DNA of 64,000 nucleotides, taken from the NCBI RefSeq assembly GCF_013204855.1, contig NZ_JABMKZ010000008.1, forward strand, positions 1 through 64,000, given 5' to 3'. The stretch's first letter is position 1; each line of letters starts with the position of its first letter. Below are positions 18,577-28,845 of the stretch, one piece after another. The position numbers and the translations under genes were made by a program. The DNA comes from Paenibacillus alba. GTDB lineage: Bacteria; Bacillota; Bacilli; Paenibacillales; NBRC-103111. Under the pieces are notes generated by a model. It ran no database searches. It was not told where the DNA came from and worked only from the letters and a program-made list of their open reading frames with translations.

Positions 18577-20217
18577 ATGAAGAAAAGTTTGAAGCAAGCA
18601 GGATCTATTGTATTGATATCTGCGCTGGCGATTTCGGTAACCGCTTGCGGCGATAATACGGGAAGCAGCAGTTCATCGGCAGTGCCGCAGTCAAGCAATG
18701 ATGCACAGCCGCCCAAATTGACGAAATTGACGTATTGGGTACCGAATCACTCAGCAGCCTCATCTCAAATGAAAACATATGCTGAAATGGGCATGTACAA
18801 GGAACTTGAGAAAGCAACCGGGGTGAAGGTTGAATTTCAGCATCCTCCGCTCGAGGTTCCCCAAGCGCAAGAGCAATTCAACTTAATGATTGCGACCAAC
18901 GAACTTCCGGATGTCATTGAAGCGAGTTGGGGAGCGACCAGCGGCGCGGTTATTCGATACCCTGGCGGACCGGAAAAAGCGATTTTAGATAAGAAAATCA
19001 TTAAGCTTAATGATCTCATCGACAAGTATGCACCGAACCTTACGAAGCTGCTTGCGGCACATCCAGACTGGAAAAAGCAAATTTCAACGGATGAAGGAAG
19101 CATTTATGCGTTCCCCTTCCTGCGCGGAGATGACAAGGTCAGGGTATTCTTCGGTCCATCTATTCGCCAGGATTGGCTGGATAAGCTGGGTTTAAAGATG
19201 CCGACAACGATCGACGAATGGTACACGGTATTGAAAGCTTTTAAAGAAAAAGATCCCAATGGCAACGGCAAAGCGGATGAGATTCCTATTTATTTGGACA
19301 AAAATCTGTTTGCAACCGATGCGCCTTTCCTCGGAGCGTGGGGCATTAACTACAGCTTCTATCAAGATGGAGGCAAAGTGAAATATGGACCGATTCAGCC
19401 TGAATACAAAGAATTCCTCGCAACCATGAATAAATGGTACAAGGAAGGCTTGCTGGATAAGGATTTCGCAGCACCTAACGATAAATTATTCGATAACAAA
19501 ATGACGACCGATCTCGTGGGTGCAACGGCTTCATTCAATGGAGGAGGCATTGGCAAATATGCTGGACTCATGAAGGATAAGGAGCCTAAATTCGATCTGG
19601 AAGCTGCCCCTTACCCTGTCTTGAAGGCTGGCGACAAAGCGATTTGGGGACAAAAAGATTTTGCTTTTAACGGTGTTGGAGCAGCGATCTCGGCAGCCAA
19701 CAAAAACCCTATCGAAACGGTAAAATGGCTTGATTATGCGTATGGGGAAAAAGGCGACCTGTTGTTCAACTATGGGGTAGAAGGCACTAGCTATAAAATG
19801 GAGAACGGTAAAGCGACCTTCCTGCCAGAAATTTTAAATCCTCCAGCAGGAACCAGCATCCAACAATCCATTGCCAAATATAATCGCGCAACATGGAGTG
19901 CTCCTTTTGTCCTAAGCGATAATTTCCAAATGCAATATCTTGCTTTGCCGCAGCAGAAGAAAGCTTTGGAAATCTGGTCGAAGCCAACGGCTGAACGTAA
20001 AATCCCGCTTGTATCTCCGACACAGGATGAAAGCAGCAAATTCGCTTCCATTGTGACCGACATCCAGACCTATCAAGATGAGATGCTCTTGAAGTTTATC
20101 ATGGGCGTTGAACCACTCGACAACTTTGATCCGTATGTGAAAAAGATTCAGGGAATGGGAATCGACGAAGCGATTAAAATCCAGCAAGGAGCACTCGAAC
20201 GTTTCAATAAACGCTAA
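18577..20217 (+). CDS. Sugar-binding lipoprotein of second importer
   Basis: A 546-residue solute-binding lipoprotein with a lipobox VTAC and an EF-hand-like loop DPNGNGKADEIP at about residue 226. It is similar in plan to the binding protein at 9148. The ATG at 18577 follows GGGAGG; the longer frame from 18484 has no ribosome site. It is the first gene of an operon with two permeases and a GH95-like enzyme, and it sits directly downstream of the membrane AraC regulator. Confidence 0.9.
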   Translation: MKKSLKQAGSIVLISALAISVTACGDNTGSSSSSAVPQSSNDAQPPKLTKLTYWVPNHSAASSQMKTYAEMGMYKELEKATGVKVEFQHPPLEVPQAQEQFNLMIATNELPDVIEASWGATSGAVIRYPGGPEKAILDKKIIKLNDLIDKYAPNLTKLLAAHPDWKKQISTDEGSIYAFPFLRGDDKVRVFFGPSIRQDWLDKLGLKMPTTIDEWYTVLKAFKEKDPNGNGKADEIPIYLDKNLFATDAPFLGAWGINYSFYQDGGKVKYGPIQPEYKEFLATMNKWYKEGLLDKDFAAPNDKLFDNKMTTDLVGATASFNGGGIGKYAGLMKDKEPKFDLEAAPYPVLKAGDKAIWGQKDFAFNGVGAAISAANKNPIETVKWLDYAYGEKGDLLFNYGVEGTSYKMENGKATFLPEILNPPAGTSIQQSIAKYNRATWSAPFVLSDNFQMQYLALPQQKKALEIWSKPTAERKIPLVSPTQDESSKFASIVTDIQTYQDEMLLKFIMGVEPLDNFDPYVKKIQGMGIDEAIKIQQGALERFNKR

Positions 20218-20227
20218 GAAACAGTTG

Positions 20228-20268
20228 AATCAGGGGATGAATCAGGTTTGTCCCCTGATTTCTTTTTG
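20228..20268 (+). terminator. Intercistronic terminator-like hairpin after the binding-protein gene
   Basis: A 10-bp stem AATCAGGGGA/TCCCCTGATT is followed by TCTTTTTG. It lies between the binding-protein and permease genes, so it probably acts as a partial terminator or 3'-end stabiliser giving more binding protein than permease. Confidence 0.75.
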
Positions 20269-20294
20269 TAACTAGAGAGAGAGGCTAGGAAATT

Positions 20295-21272
20295 ATGAGG
20301 CAAAGTGCTGCAAATAATATAGCTGAACATGCGGTGACGACAACGAAAACTTATCGCAATCCGACAGTCCTGCAAACCATACGAGCTGATATGAAACGGC
20401 ATTGGTCCATTTATGTGATGGCTCTTCCTGTTATTGCGTATTACCTTATATTCCATTATGGACCGATGTACGGATTGCAAATTGCTTTTAAAGATTTCTC
20501 GCCAGCGAAAGGAATTTTGGGCAGTTCATGGGTCGGATTTAAACATTTCCAAAGCTTTTTTAACGGTATTTACTTCTGGCGATTAATCAAAAATACGATT
20601 TTAATCAACCTCTACGATCTGTTGTTCGGCTTCCCGGCCGCTATTATTCTAGCGCTGCTGCTTAACGAAATTCGCCAGAGCGTGTTCAAACGGGTTGTAC
20701 AGTCCATCTCCTATTTGCCACATTTCATTTCGATCGTGGTTGTGGCTGGGATGATGATTGATTTCTTAAGCCGTAATGGTCTCATTAATCAAATCATGGG
20801 TACCTTTCATATCGAACCGATTGACTTCTTGCAAAAGGAAGGCTGGTTCCGTTTTCTATTCGTTTCGTCTGGCATATGGCAAGGAATCGGTTGGGGCTCG
20901 ATTGTTTATTTGGCTGCGATGGCTACCATCGATCCGACCCTGTATGAGGCGGCTAGAATGGATGGCGCAAACCGCTGGAAGCAAACGCTGCATATTACGA
21001 TTCCAGGCATTATGCCGACAATCGTTATCTTGTTTATCCTGCAAATGGGCAATATGCTGACGGTCGGCAGTGAAAAGGTGCTGCTGCTGTACAATCCGCT
21101 TACTTACGGAACTGCGGACGTTATTTCGACTTATGTTTATCGCAAAGGGGTACTAGAGGCAAGTTACAGCTTCACAGCAGCTGTTGGGCTATTCAACTCG
21201 GTGATCAGCTTTGTTCTGATCGTAGCGGCCAACAGCTTTGTCAAACGGATCAGCGAGAACAAACTGTGGTAA
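20295..21272 (+). CDS. Carbohydrate ABC permease, LplB type
   Basis: A 325-residue permease with several hydrophobic helices, the YGPMYGLQIAFKDFSP segment typical of LplB proteins, and the EAA loop YEAARMDGANRWKQTLHITI. The ATG is preceded by GAGAGAGG. It is paired with the next gene, and the ATPase is not encoded here. Confidence 0.9.
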   Translation: MRQSAANNIAEHAVTTTKTYRNPTVLQTIRADMKRHWSIYVMALPVIAYYLIFHYGPMYGLQIAFKDFSPAKGILGSSWVGFKHFQSFFNGIYFWRLIKNTILINLYDLLFGFPAAIILALLLNEIRQSVFKRVVQSISYLPHFISIVVVAGMMIDFLSRNGLINQIMGTFHIEPIDFLQKEGWFRFLFVSSGIWQGIGWGSIVYLAAMATIDPTLYEAARMDGANRWKQTLHITIPGIMPTIVILFILQMGNMLTVGSEKVLLLYNPLTYGTADVISTYVYRKGVLEASYSFTAAVGLFNSVISFVLIVAANSFVKRISENKLW

Positions 21273-21284
21273 GGAGATTTGCAC

Positions 21285-22157
21285 ATGAAACTAACCCGTG
21301 GAGAGCGAACATTTGGCTACTTCAATATGCTATTGATGCTTGTCCTTTGCGCGATAACCCTCTATCCGTTCTTGTACGTGGCACTCGCTTCGATAAGTGA
21401 TGCGACGTCATTGCTGCAGCATCGAGGGCTAATGCTCAGACCGGCAGGCTTTAATCTCGGTGCCTACAAAGCCGTGTTTGAGAACCCTATGATCATGAAA
21501 GGGTATCAAAATACACTTGTCTACGTCGTGCTGGGCACAACAATCAACCTGTTCATGACAGCTATAGGTGCTTATGTATTATCCAGGCCGAATCTTTATT
21601 TTAAAAATATCATTATGTTCGTTATCGTTGTGACAATGGTGTTCCACGGTGGACTCATTCCGAGTTATCTGCTCGTGAACAACCTCGGTATGATGAATAC
21701 AATGTGGGCTATTCTCATTCCAGGTGCGATCAATACGTTCAATATGATTATCATGCGTACTTCCTTTCAAGGAATCCCAGTCAGCTTGGAGGAATCAGCC
21801 AGAATGGATGGCGCAGGCGATTGGAAGATTCTATTCCGGATCGTCATTCCCCTTTCAATGCCAGTGATGGCCGTCATGATTTTGTGGTATGCAGTAGGGC
21901 ATTGGAATTCCTATTTTAATGCACTAGTTTATTTGCGGAATCGTGAAGCCTATCCTCTCCAGCTTGTGCTCCGTGAAATTCTGATCTCGAACAATACGGA
22001 TTCGATGATGGCAGGAGGAGGCGACGACAAATATGCCTTCGGAGAAACGATTAAGTATGCGGCGATTATGGTCTCGACGCTGCCCATCATTTGTCTGTAT
22101 CCGTTCCTTCAGAAGTATTTTGTCCAAGGCGTGTTGATTGGGGCTATTAAGGAATAA
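21285..22157 (+). CDS. Carbohydrate ABC permease, YtcP type
   Basis: A 290-residue permease with the EAA loop EESARMDGAGDWKILFRIVI and the C-terminal signature VQGVLIGAIKE. AAGGAGAT ends 6 nt before the ATG at 21285, and a TTG two codons upstream is less likely. The gap to the preceding permease is 12 nt, and the next gene follows after 12 nt, so the three are one transcription and translation unit. Confidence 0.9.
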   Translation: MKLTRGERTFGYFNMLLMLVLCAITLYPFLYVALASISDATSLLQHRGLMLRPAGFNLGAYKAVFENPMIMKGYQNTLVYVVLGTTINLFMTAIGAYVLSRPNLYFKNIIMFVIVVTMVFHGGLIPSYLLVNNLGMMNTMWAILIPGAINTFNMIIMRTSFQGIPVSLEESARMDGAGDWKILFRIVIPLSMPVMAVMILWYAVGHWNSYFNALVYLRNREAYPLQLVLREILISNNTDSMMAGGGDDKYAFGETIKYAAIMVSTLPIICLYPFLQKYFVQGVLIGAIKE

Positions 22158-22169
22158 GGAGAGAAACCT

Positions 22170-25100
22170 ATGCGAGGCGTTACATTCGAGAATGCTCCGA
22201 GCAGCTGGAACGAGGCTTTGCCGCTCGGAAATGGACATTTTGGGGGCATGGCATATTTCGAGGATAACAAGCTGACGCTAGCGCTCAATCATTATGAAGT
22301 TTATTATCAGAAGCTTCATCGTTACAGCAAGAAGTATCGGAATGGGGAAGACGGTCATTTCTCGCTTCAATATGGACGAACGTTAGACGAATTGAGGAAG
22401 CTGGCGGTAGAGCGGTACCGTAATTCCGAGCAAGAGCCTATATTTCTATATGGCGACGCGTTATCCACAAGCAGTATGTACAGGAAATATGGCAAGTCCT
22501 CCGGCGGAGCCTCCCATTATCCGACTGGCGAAATTCACCTTTTTCCTTCGGAGCAGCTCACAGAACCAGACAATTATTCCCTAGGGCTGGATATTGAAAA
22601 AGCCATTGTTCAGTTGCGTGTGGAAAAAGGGAAGGATCAGCTTGCCGTGAGCACGTTGATTGCCCAAGATGGCGATTATGTCATTACGGAAATTAATCAG
22701 ACGAATGCGTCCCTGTTGCAAGCAGTAGCGATGTCTGTTCCCATAGGAAGATATGTAGATATGCAGGTGGCGTATCACCAATTGGATGACACGACGTTTT
22801 ATTATCAAGGAGCTTTCTATCCCGATGGTGAAGATAAGGAGCAATACGATCCGTTCTCGTTCATTGTGATGATGAGGATCATCGGAGCAAAAGGAAGCGT
22901 GGTCGCCGATTCCAATGATCGCCTTCAAATTGCCCTCCAGGATACGGAGGCGCACATGACGCTGCTTACAACCGTGGTGACGGAGGAGGAAACCAAGGAA
23001 CTGCTTCATACCGCTCTGATGAGATTGAATAAGCCCTTCCCGCATGTCAATGACATGGTTGCGCATCATCAAGCCCATTGGAAAAGCTTCTGGTCTCGTT
23101 CCTCCATCACCTTGCCGGATGCAATGCTTGAAGAGCTTTGGTATATCAATTTATACGCAATCGCCTGCTGCAGCGGACAAGGCGGCACAATGCGCGAGCA
23201 AGCATGCGGATTGAACGGCTTGTGGGATATTAAACAGCCAACCAAGTGGGGCAGCATGTGGTACTGGGACGTTAACATTCAAGCTGCATTTTGGCCGCTT
23301 TATACGGCTAATCACCTTGAAGCTGCGGAAGTGTTCCATGAGGGGCTGCTCTCTTACATTCAGCTTGCCGAGCAAATGGCGAAGCAATTTCATGGTTTGG
23401 ACGGCATCGCCGGGGATTATCCGCATGCGTTGTATGTAAGCATATGGCCTTGGTGCGCGCAATTCCTTTGGGACTATTATCGCTACAGTATGGACCTTGA
23501 TTTCTTGCGGGAAAAAGCGTATCCGCTGTTTAAGCAGCTTGCAACATTTTTCGAAGGCTATTTGCAGGTGAATGCTGAAACAGGACGATATGATGTATTC
23601 CCGGATATTTCACCGGAACAGGGGCCATTGACTCGAAACTCAACTTGCAGCCTGGGTACAATTAAATATTTGTTCAAGATAGCCATAGAATCGGGCAAGC
23701 GGCTTGGCGAAGCGGAAGCTGATCAGCGCAAATGGCTGCAAATCGTGAATAACTTGGCAGCATATCCAACCGCAATGTCCAAGCGATACGGTGATATCCT
23801 GCTCGATTCGGAATGGGCGCCTGCCGACTTGCATTTGCGGCATCCTTCGCTGCTTATGCCGATTTATCCGATTGGAGAAATTGATAAAAATAGTGATTAT
23901 TTATGGCGGCAAAGGGCAGAAAATACGCTTCGTTATGCTGCGAATGAGACGGAATTCGGGATGTTTCAATTCGGTTGGCTTTCCTGTGCCGCCTCAAGAC
24001 TGGGGAAGGGCAACACCGCGATTAGACTGTTGTATGAGCAAGGCATAGACCTATCGCTCAGATGCAATGGGTTGTTTGCAGAAGAAACGGAACGCTGGAT
24101 GAACTACTGCAACATCACGAATGAACCGTTGTACCATCCATGCATGATGGAAGCTTCCGGAGAAATGGTCGCTGCGGTAAACGAAATGCTGCTGCAAAGC
24201 TATGATGGCGTGATCCATGTATTTCCGGCGCTGCCTTCAGGGGAATCTGAGCAGGAACGTTCGATTGGGCTGTACGAGCATGAGGTGAAGAACAAAGTAA
24301 AGACATATGAGAAATGGAGCGATTGCTCGTTTCAAGGCTTGCTGGCTGTAGGTGCTTTCGAGATTAGTGCTGAGTTGAAGAATGGCGGCACAACTTCGGT
24401 CTATATCCGAAGCAAGGCAGGTTCAAAGGCTGTAATTCGCAACCCGTTTCATCGCAGTCAAACTGTGCTAATTGCCAAGAAAACCGGTCATTCCTGGAGC
24501 CAAGTGAATTATGAGCAGGAGAATGGATGCATGTCTTTTGACACGGAAAAGAACGGGGAATACGCGATTTATCCCCATGCGGAATCGGTACTGCCGGAGC
24601 TTTTTCAGTTCAAATCTAATCTCACTCCTATGCAAAGAGCGCATCCACTTGTTCACGAAGCCCATACACATCGGCGCGTATTCCTAGGCAAAAACCAGGA
24701 TACTCAGCATTTCAGGACGCTCGACCATTTCACATTCGACTATTATGCCGGCAATTCCCGTGAATCGAGGCTGGCTGTCTATCGGTTCGATTTTGGCTTG
24801 ATGTCGCATATGGTAGCTAAAAATTATGACAAAGTGCTGCCAAGACAGGTGCATACGGAAGGCGTCCTTGGTCAAACTTTTCGCCCAATAACACTCGAGA
24901 CGTTGTTCAAACCGTATTCAGGCATCGGATGGGAAAGCGTGGAAGGTCTTGCTGCGGAAGACCGTGGAGAGCCTGACGAGCTGCGCAGAGATTTTATCGG
25001 TGGAAAGCGTGATGCGACGTTAATGGTGGAGCTGCCGAAGGGGAGGTACGATTTGCTTTTCATATCAGGAGATCAAGAGGAGCCTTCCTATACAGCAGTT

Positions 25101-25283
25101 GAGATCGTAGGTCAGAGCGCTTGGAAACCTGAGGGAGTATTGAGGTCTGGCCTATTTGCAACAGAAATGCTGCCAGTAACCCAGAGGAAGGACGGATATG
25201 TGAGAATCCGATTCAGCACGTGCAAAGGCTCTCAGTGGCGAGTGAATGCGCTCATTATCAATAAAAACTATACGTATTTATAG
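22170..25283 (+). CDS. Large GH95-like glycoside hydrolase
   Basis: A 1037-residue protein with the GH95-type N-terminal motif ALPLGNGHFGGMAYF. Barrel motifs are D367-V-N369-I-Q, D-I-S-P-E483 and LRHPSLLMPIYP at about 556-567, which aligns by eye with the HRHFSHL motif of the 1914 gene. The first Asn of the usual N-x-N pair is Asp here. About 300 extra residues at the C-terminus are not recognised. There is no signal peptide. AAGGAGAG precedes ATG. As the last enzyme of the importer operon it probably cleaves the imported oligosaccharide in the cytoplasm. Confidence 0.7.
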   Translation: MRGVTFENAPSSWNEALPLGNGHFGGMAYFEDNKLTLALNHYEVYYQKLHRYSKKYRNGEDGHFSLQYGRTLDELRKLAVERYRNSEQEPIFLYGDALSTSSMYRKYGKSSGGASHYPTGEIHLFPSEQLTEPDNYSLGLDIEKAIVQLRVEKGKDQLAVSTLIAQDGDYVITEINQTNASLLQAVAMSVPIGRYVDMQVAYHQLDDTTFYYQGAFYPDGEDKEQYDPFSFIVMMRIIGAKGSVVADSNDRLQIALQDTEAHMTLLTTVVTEEETKELLHTALMRLNKPFPHVNDMVAHHQAHWKSFWSRSSITLPDAMLEELWYINLYAIACCSGQGGTMREQACGLNGLWDIKQPTKWGSMWYWDVNIQAAFWPLYTANHLEAAEVFHEGLLSYIQLAEQMAKQFHGLDGIAGDYPHALYVSIWPWCAQFLWDYYRYSMDLDFLREKAYPLFKQLATFFEGYLQVNAETGRYDVFPDISPEQGPLTRNSTCSLGTIKYLFKIAIESGKRLGEAEADQRKWLQIVNNLAAYPTAMSKRYGDILLDSEWAPADLHLRHPSLLMPIYPIGEIDKNSDYLWRQRAENTLRYAANETEFGMFQFGWLSCAASRLGKGNTAIRLLYEQGIDLSLRCNGLFAEETERWMNYCNITNEPLYHPCMMEASGEMVAAVNEMLLQSYDGVIHVFPALPSGESEQERSIGLYEHEVKNKVKTYEKWSDCSFQGLLAVGAFEISAELKNGGTTSVYIRSKAGSKAVIRNPFHRSQTVLIAKKTGHSWSQVNYEQENGCMSFDTEKNGEYAIYPHAESVLPELFQFKSNLTPMQRAHPLVHEAHTHRRVFLGKNQDTQHFRTLDHFTFDYYAGNSRESRLAVYRFDFGLMSHMVAKNYDKVLPRQVHTEGVLGQTFRPITLETLFKPYSGIGWESVEGLAAEDRGEPDELRRDFIGGKRDATLMVELPKGRYDLLFISGDQEEPSYTAVEIVGQSAWKPEGVLRSGLFATEMLPVTQRKDGYVRIRFSTCKGSQWRVNALIINKNYTYL

Positions 25284-25371
25284 ACGAAACCAAGGAAGGG
25301 GGGTGAGTTATTAAGTAGAGAACAAGGTAGGTGGAGGGATTTCAACAAATACAAAACATGGAGGTAAGCGT

Positions 25372-28170
25372 ATGCGTCTTACAAAGAGAGCGAAATGGAC
25401 AGGATCACTTGCTATTGTGACATTCCTAATCGGGCAAGCATTGGGCGGGTTACAGACGGCTTCGGCAGCGACAGAGAAGTTTCCGATTTATGTCCAACAG
25501 GCAACAGTCCCAAGCCTCACGGCCGGAACCGCTGATATTGCCGGCTCTGCATTCGTCGACAAGGAAGGAGAGTTTCATTGGATGTACTCAGTAGCCAACT
25601 ACGAGCAGGCGGATAACGGCGGTTCTTGGATCAAATTCAACACCAATAAGGACTTGGGTACATTGAACACGAACTGGGGCGCGACAACCGTCTACAATTC
25701 TTACTGGAATAGGCCTGGAACTTTTAATTATAAGCTCGATCAAACCTACGGTATTCCAACTCCCTACCAGGATGACCACAACGATGGGATCGGCGTCTGG
25801 ATTGATCCCGATACAGGTTACTGGTATGCATTAACTAATGACGAATATCAATTCTCTCCATTTGCAACGAACAATCCGACTACCAATGAGCGAATTGCCA
25901 CAGGTGTTCATAACAATCGAGTCCTAGCTACCTACTCAACAGATAAAGGAGCTACCTGGCAGTTGATCGGGCAGGTGGCCACTTCACCATGGAATGACAG
26001 CAATGAAGCAGCGACGAATACGAATTTCCCTGGCACCACTTGGTCTTATGGCGTTGCTGGCACAAGGCTTTTTGTAGATAATGCAAACGGTTACTTCTAT
26101 GCGCTTTACAACAACCACATTAATTGGAAACCTGGTTATAGCAACATACTCACCTACTTTAGTCTTGCCCGTTCTCCAATCAGCGCCAAGATGGCCGAAG
26201 GTTCATGGGATGTTTGGTATAACGGGACCTGGTCCCGATCCGCACTTAAAGGGAATGCAGGCTGGATCGGCAGCCCTATGGGAGCTGGCAGCGATCATAA
26301 TTTGACTGTAAACTACACACCGGCAACGGATAGTCTTACCTTAACAGGAACGGGAATGGATGGCTCATCCCTGAACATCGGCTACACGAAGGTGCCAAGC
26401 AGTGGAGATTTTACATTCAAAGATCCGGCAGGCAGCACATATACAGCGAATACGGTCAGCGGTACGCTTAAAAATGCAAGCGGCACAAGTCTTCCATCCG
26501 TCTCTTACTCTGATCCGGCACTGGATGCTACGATCACCGTTTACATCCAAAGCAGTCAGATATGGATCAGCCAAGAGAATAACGCGACTGGCTACTTGAC
26601 GTCAGTTAAACAGGGCGGCAGCACCCCGGTATTCAAAAATACGGCGACACAAAGGTTGTTCCTTCCGGTCAATACGCAATATGAGAATGCCTTCTCCTAT
26701 AATGCTTATAGTGGCAAGTACCGATCCGTAGGCTATGACGGATACATTTACGAGACGGATGATTTAGGCGCTCCGGATACGTTTAAAGTCGTTGGCAAAC
26801 TTCCAGCTACAGTAGGCAGTTATTTGTCGCAAATCGACACCGGCAGTTTGACGAATCAGCAAGTCAGCGGTTATTCCTTTAGAACGATCTCTGATTTATC
26901 GGGATCACAGAAAAATTATTCTACCGCTGCTCCTAGCGCTGGGCAGACGTACTATTCGGCCTACAATCCGCCAAAGGACCAAAATGGCACGGCAATTTCG
27001 CCGTCTGCAGCCTATACCATCTCCATTGGTGGAAATTCACTTCAGGATGGCACAGCGAATCAATGGAAATTTGTTCCTGTTCCTGATGAATTTGATAGTT
27101 CCCAAAATAGCGGTTTCTATCGCTTACAGAACGCGTCCACAGGAAAATATTTGAAGGCAGCTGGATCAACAGCAGCAGCAACACGGGCGATGGGGGCAGC
27201 AGTAATTACTGGCGCAGCGGACGCCAATGCCAACCCAATCGGAAATGCTGGTAATGGATCTGCAAGCGGCAGCGACCAATGGTATCTTTTGCCTGTTGGG
27301 AATGCAACTCCAGCCTACCTCACGCCATCTTCTTCGGCCTCTGCGATTGCGGCAGCAACGAACACAAGTTTAAGCGGAGTAACGACCTATCGACTGGTCA
27401 ATCGGGCAAGCGCACTTGGCGTGGAGTTTACTTCCGGTCAAGCGACGATTCAAAGCACGAAATTTGGCGCAGGCAATCCGCAAGTCATGACCATCACCCC
27501 AGCAGCGGTAAACCCGAACCTACCGTCTGTCCCAACTGGTTTGACCGCCACTGCCGTCAACTTGTCTCAGATCAACGTCAGCTGGAATGCCTCTACTGGA
27601 GCTGGCAGCTATGACCTGTTGATTGACGGTGTAGTGGTAACCAACGTAAGCAGTCCTTATTCACATACTGGACTTGCAGCAGGCTCAACCCACACGTATG
27701 AGGTAAGGGCCCAAAATAGCTCGGGCTCGAGCATATGGAGTTCACTGGTAAGCGCGACAACCCCAACGGGCATTGTATCCCAAGGGAAGACAGCAACCGC
27801 AAGCTCCGTACAAACAGGGAATGCCATCAGCAATGCCAATGACGGCAACACTTCTTCTACCCGCTGGGCAGCTGTGACCAACACGTATCCGCAGTGGTGG
27901 AAAGTCGATCTTGGCAGCAGTATGGCGATTTCGAAGCTTGAAAGCTACTGGTACAACAGCACGACCTATCCTAGGTCATACCAGTACAAAATAGAAGGCA
28001 GCAATGACGATGTGACGTATACGACAATTCTGGACAGGACGAGTAATACAACGCAAGGCTTGACCACGGATACTTTTTCAGCTGCTTACAGGTATGTCAG
28101 AGTTACCGTAGCGGGCTCCAGTTACAGTGGCGGAAGTGCTTCGGCTTATGAATTTAAGGTGTATAATTAA
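25372..28170 (+). CDS. Secreted multidomain protein: RICIN-like, Fn3 and F5/8C domains
   Basis: A 932-residue exported protein. The signal peptide ends near residue 32 (ASA-A). Residues about 33-520 are rich in Trp, Tyr and Asn and look like a beta-propeller or similar beta-rich catalytic region; I do not recognise the family. Residues about 570-715 resemble a ricin-type lectin (FYRLQNASTGKYLKAAG, QWYLLP). A fibronectin type III domain lies near 722-800 and a discoidin/CBM32-like domain near 805-932. AGGAGG-like GGAGGTAAGCGT precedes ATG. It lies 88 nt after the GH95-like gene, and it likely attacks or binds the polymer outside the cell. Confidence 0.7.
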   Translation: MRLTKRAKWTGSLAIVTFLIGQALGGLQTASAATEKFPIYVQQATVPSLTAGTADIAGSAFVDKEGEFHWMYSVANYEQADNGGSWIKFNTNKDLGTLNTNWGATTVYNSYWNRPGTFNYKLDQTYGIPTPYQDDHNDGIGVWIDPDTGYWYALTNDEYQFSPFATNNPTTNERIATGVHNNRVLATYSTDKGATWQLIGQVATSPWNDSNEAATNTNFPGTTWSYGVAGTRLFVDNANGYFYALYNNHINWKPGYSNILTYFSLARSPISAKMAEGSWDVWYNGTWSRSALKGNAGWIGSPMGAGSDHNLTVNYTPATDSLTLTGTGMDGSSLNIGYTKVPSSGDFTFKDPAGSTYTANTVSGTLKNASGTSLPSVSYSDPALDATITVYIQSSQIWISQENNATGYLTSVKQGGSTPVFKNTATQRLFLPVNTQYENAFSYNAYSGKYRSVGYDGYIYETDDLGAPDTFKVVGKLPATVGSYLSQIDTGSLTNQQVSGYSFRTISDLSGSQKNYSTAAPSAGQTYYSAYNPPKDQNGTAISPSAAYTISIGGNSLQDGTANQWKFVPVPDEFDSSQNSGFYRLQNASTGKYLKAAGSTAAATRAMGAAVITGAADANANPIGNAGNGSASGSDQWYLLPVGNATPAYLTPSSSASAIAAATNTSLSGVTTYRLVNRASALGVEFTSGQATIQSTKFGAGNPQVMTITPAAVNPNLPSVPTGLTATAVNLSQINVSWNASTGAGSYDLLIDGVVVTNVSSPYSHTGLAAGSTHTYEVRAQNSSGSSIWSSLVSATTPTGIVSQGKTATASSVQTGNAISNANDGNTSSTRWAAVTNTYPQWWKVDLGSSMAISKLESYWYNSTTYPRSYQYKIEGSNDDVTYTTILDRTSNTTQGLTTDTFSAAYRYVRVTVAGSSYSGGSASAYEFKVYN

Positions 28171-28362
28171 GGAGGCTCGTATAGGCACTATGAATAAGGG
28201 AGCTGAGCGTGCTTATTTGTTGAAATCGCTGCTGTATTGAATCTATTAGCAAGGTAGGAGTGCTAATTGTTCGTGCTTGATCCAAGCAGGTAAGGAAATA
28301 AAGTTATAGTTAGCGAACCTAGCAGCAGGCTAGGCTAGGTTAACTACTGCCACGAATAGGGG

Positions 28363-28407
28363 GCTGTCCCATAAGTAGATAAACCTACTTGAGGGACAGC
28401 TTTTTTG
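28363..28407 (+). terminator. Terminator-like hairpin, also left end of an inverted-repeat block
   Basis: The stem GCTGTCCC-AAGTAG/CTACTT-GGGACAGC is followed by TTTTTTGCTTTTTTTT. It is a strong terminator 190 nt after the secreted-protein gene. The word GGCTGTCCCATAAG (28362-28375) recurs inverted at 28928-28941. Confidence 0.8.
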
Positions 28408-28639
28408 CTTTTTTTTGATTGGGGTTCGGAGAGGCTCGAACGTACCTATTCCAAACTTACTTTTACTTTTCGATTATCGGCAGCTCGGATTTGTACATAT
28501 TAACCTGACATAAACTGGCCTTTCTGCATGTGATCTTCTTTCTTGCGTATGAATATAGCGTCTGGATCTATTCCACTATAGCTGTTGCGGATTCTGATGA
28601 TCTCTTGATGAGCCTCCTACTTTCTCTGACTCTAGCTCT

Positions 28640-28845
28640 CAGTTGCTTTCTCTAAACCTGCAATTATGCATCTTTTTTGCTCTTGGAATAGCCTTAACTA
28701 GTAAATTCCTGCATTTGTGCAGGCTTTTGAAGCTTTTTCTGAATTTACGGCTGAAAAAGATAAAAATGCCTGCACAATTGCAGGTATTTCCACTTTTACT
28801 CGAATTCGCTCGGAAATTCCTGTATTTTTGCAGACTTTTACATTT
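28640..28845 (-). repeat. Four-hairpin TGCA array, copy 3 (reverse orientation)
   Basis: TGCA palindromes begin at 28659, 28710, 28771 and 28821, with spacings 51, 61 and 50 nt. On the minus strand it contains GAGCAAAAAAGATGCATA, identical to the copy at 35992-36170. No gene is present. Confidence 0.75.
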
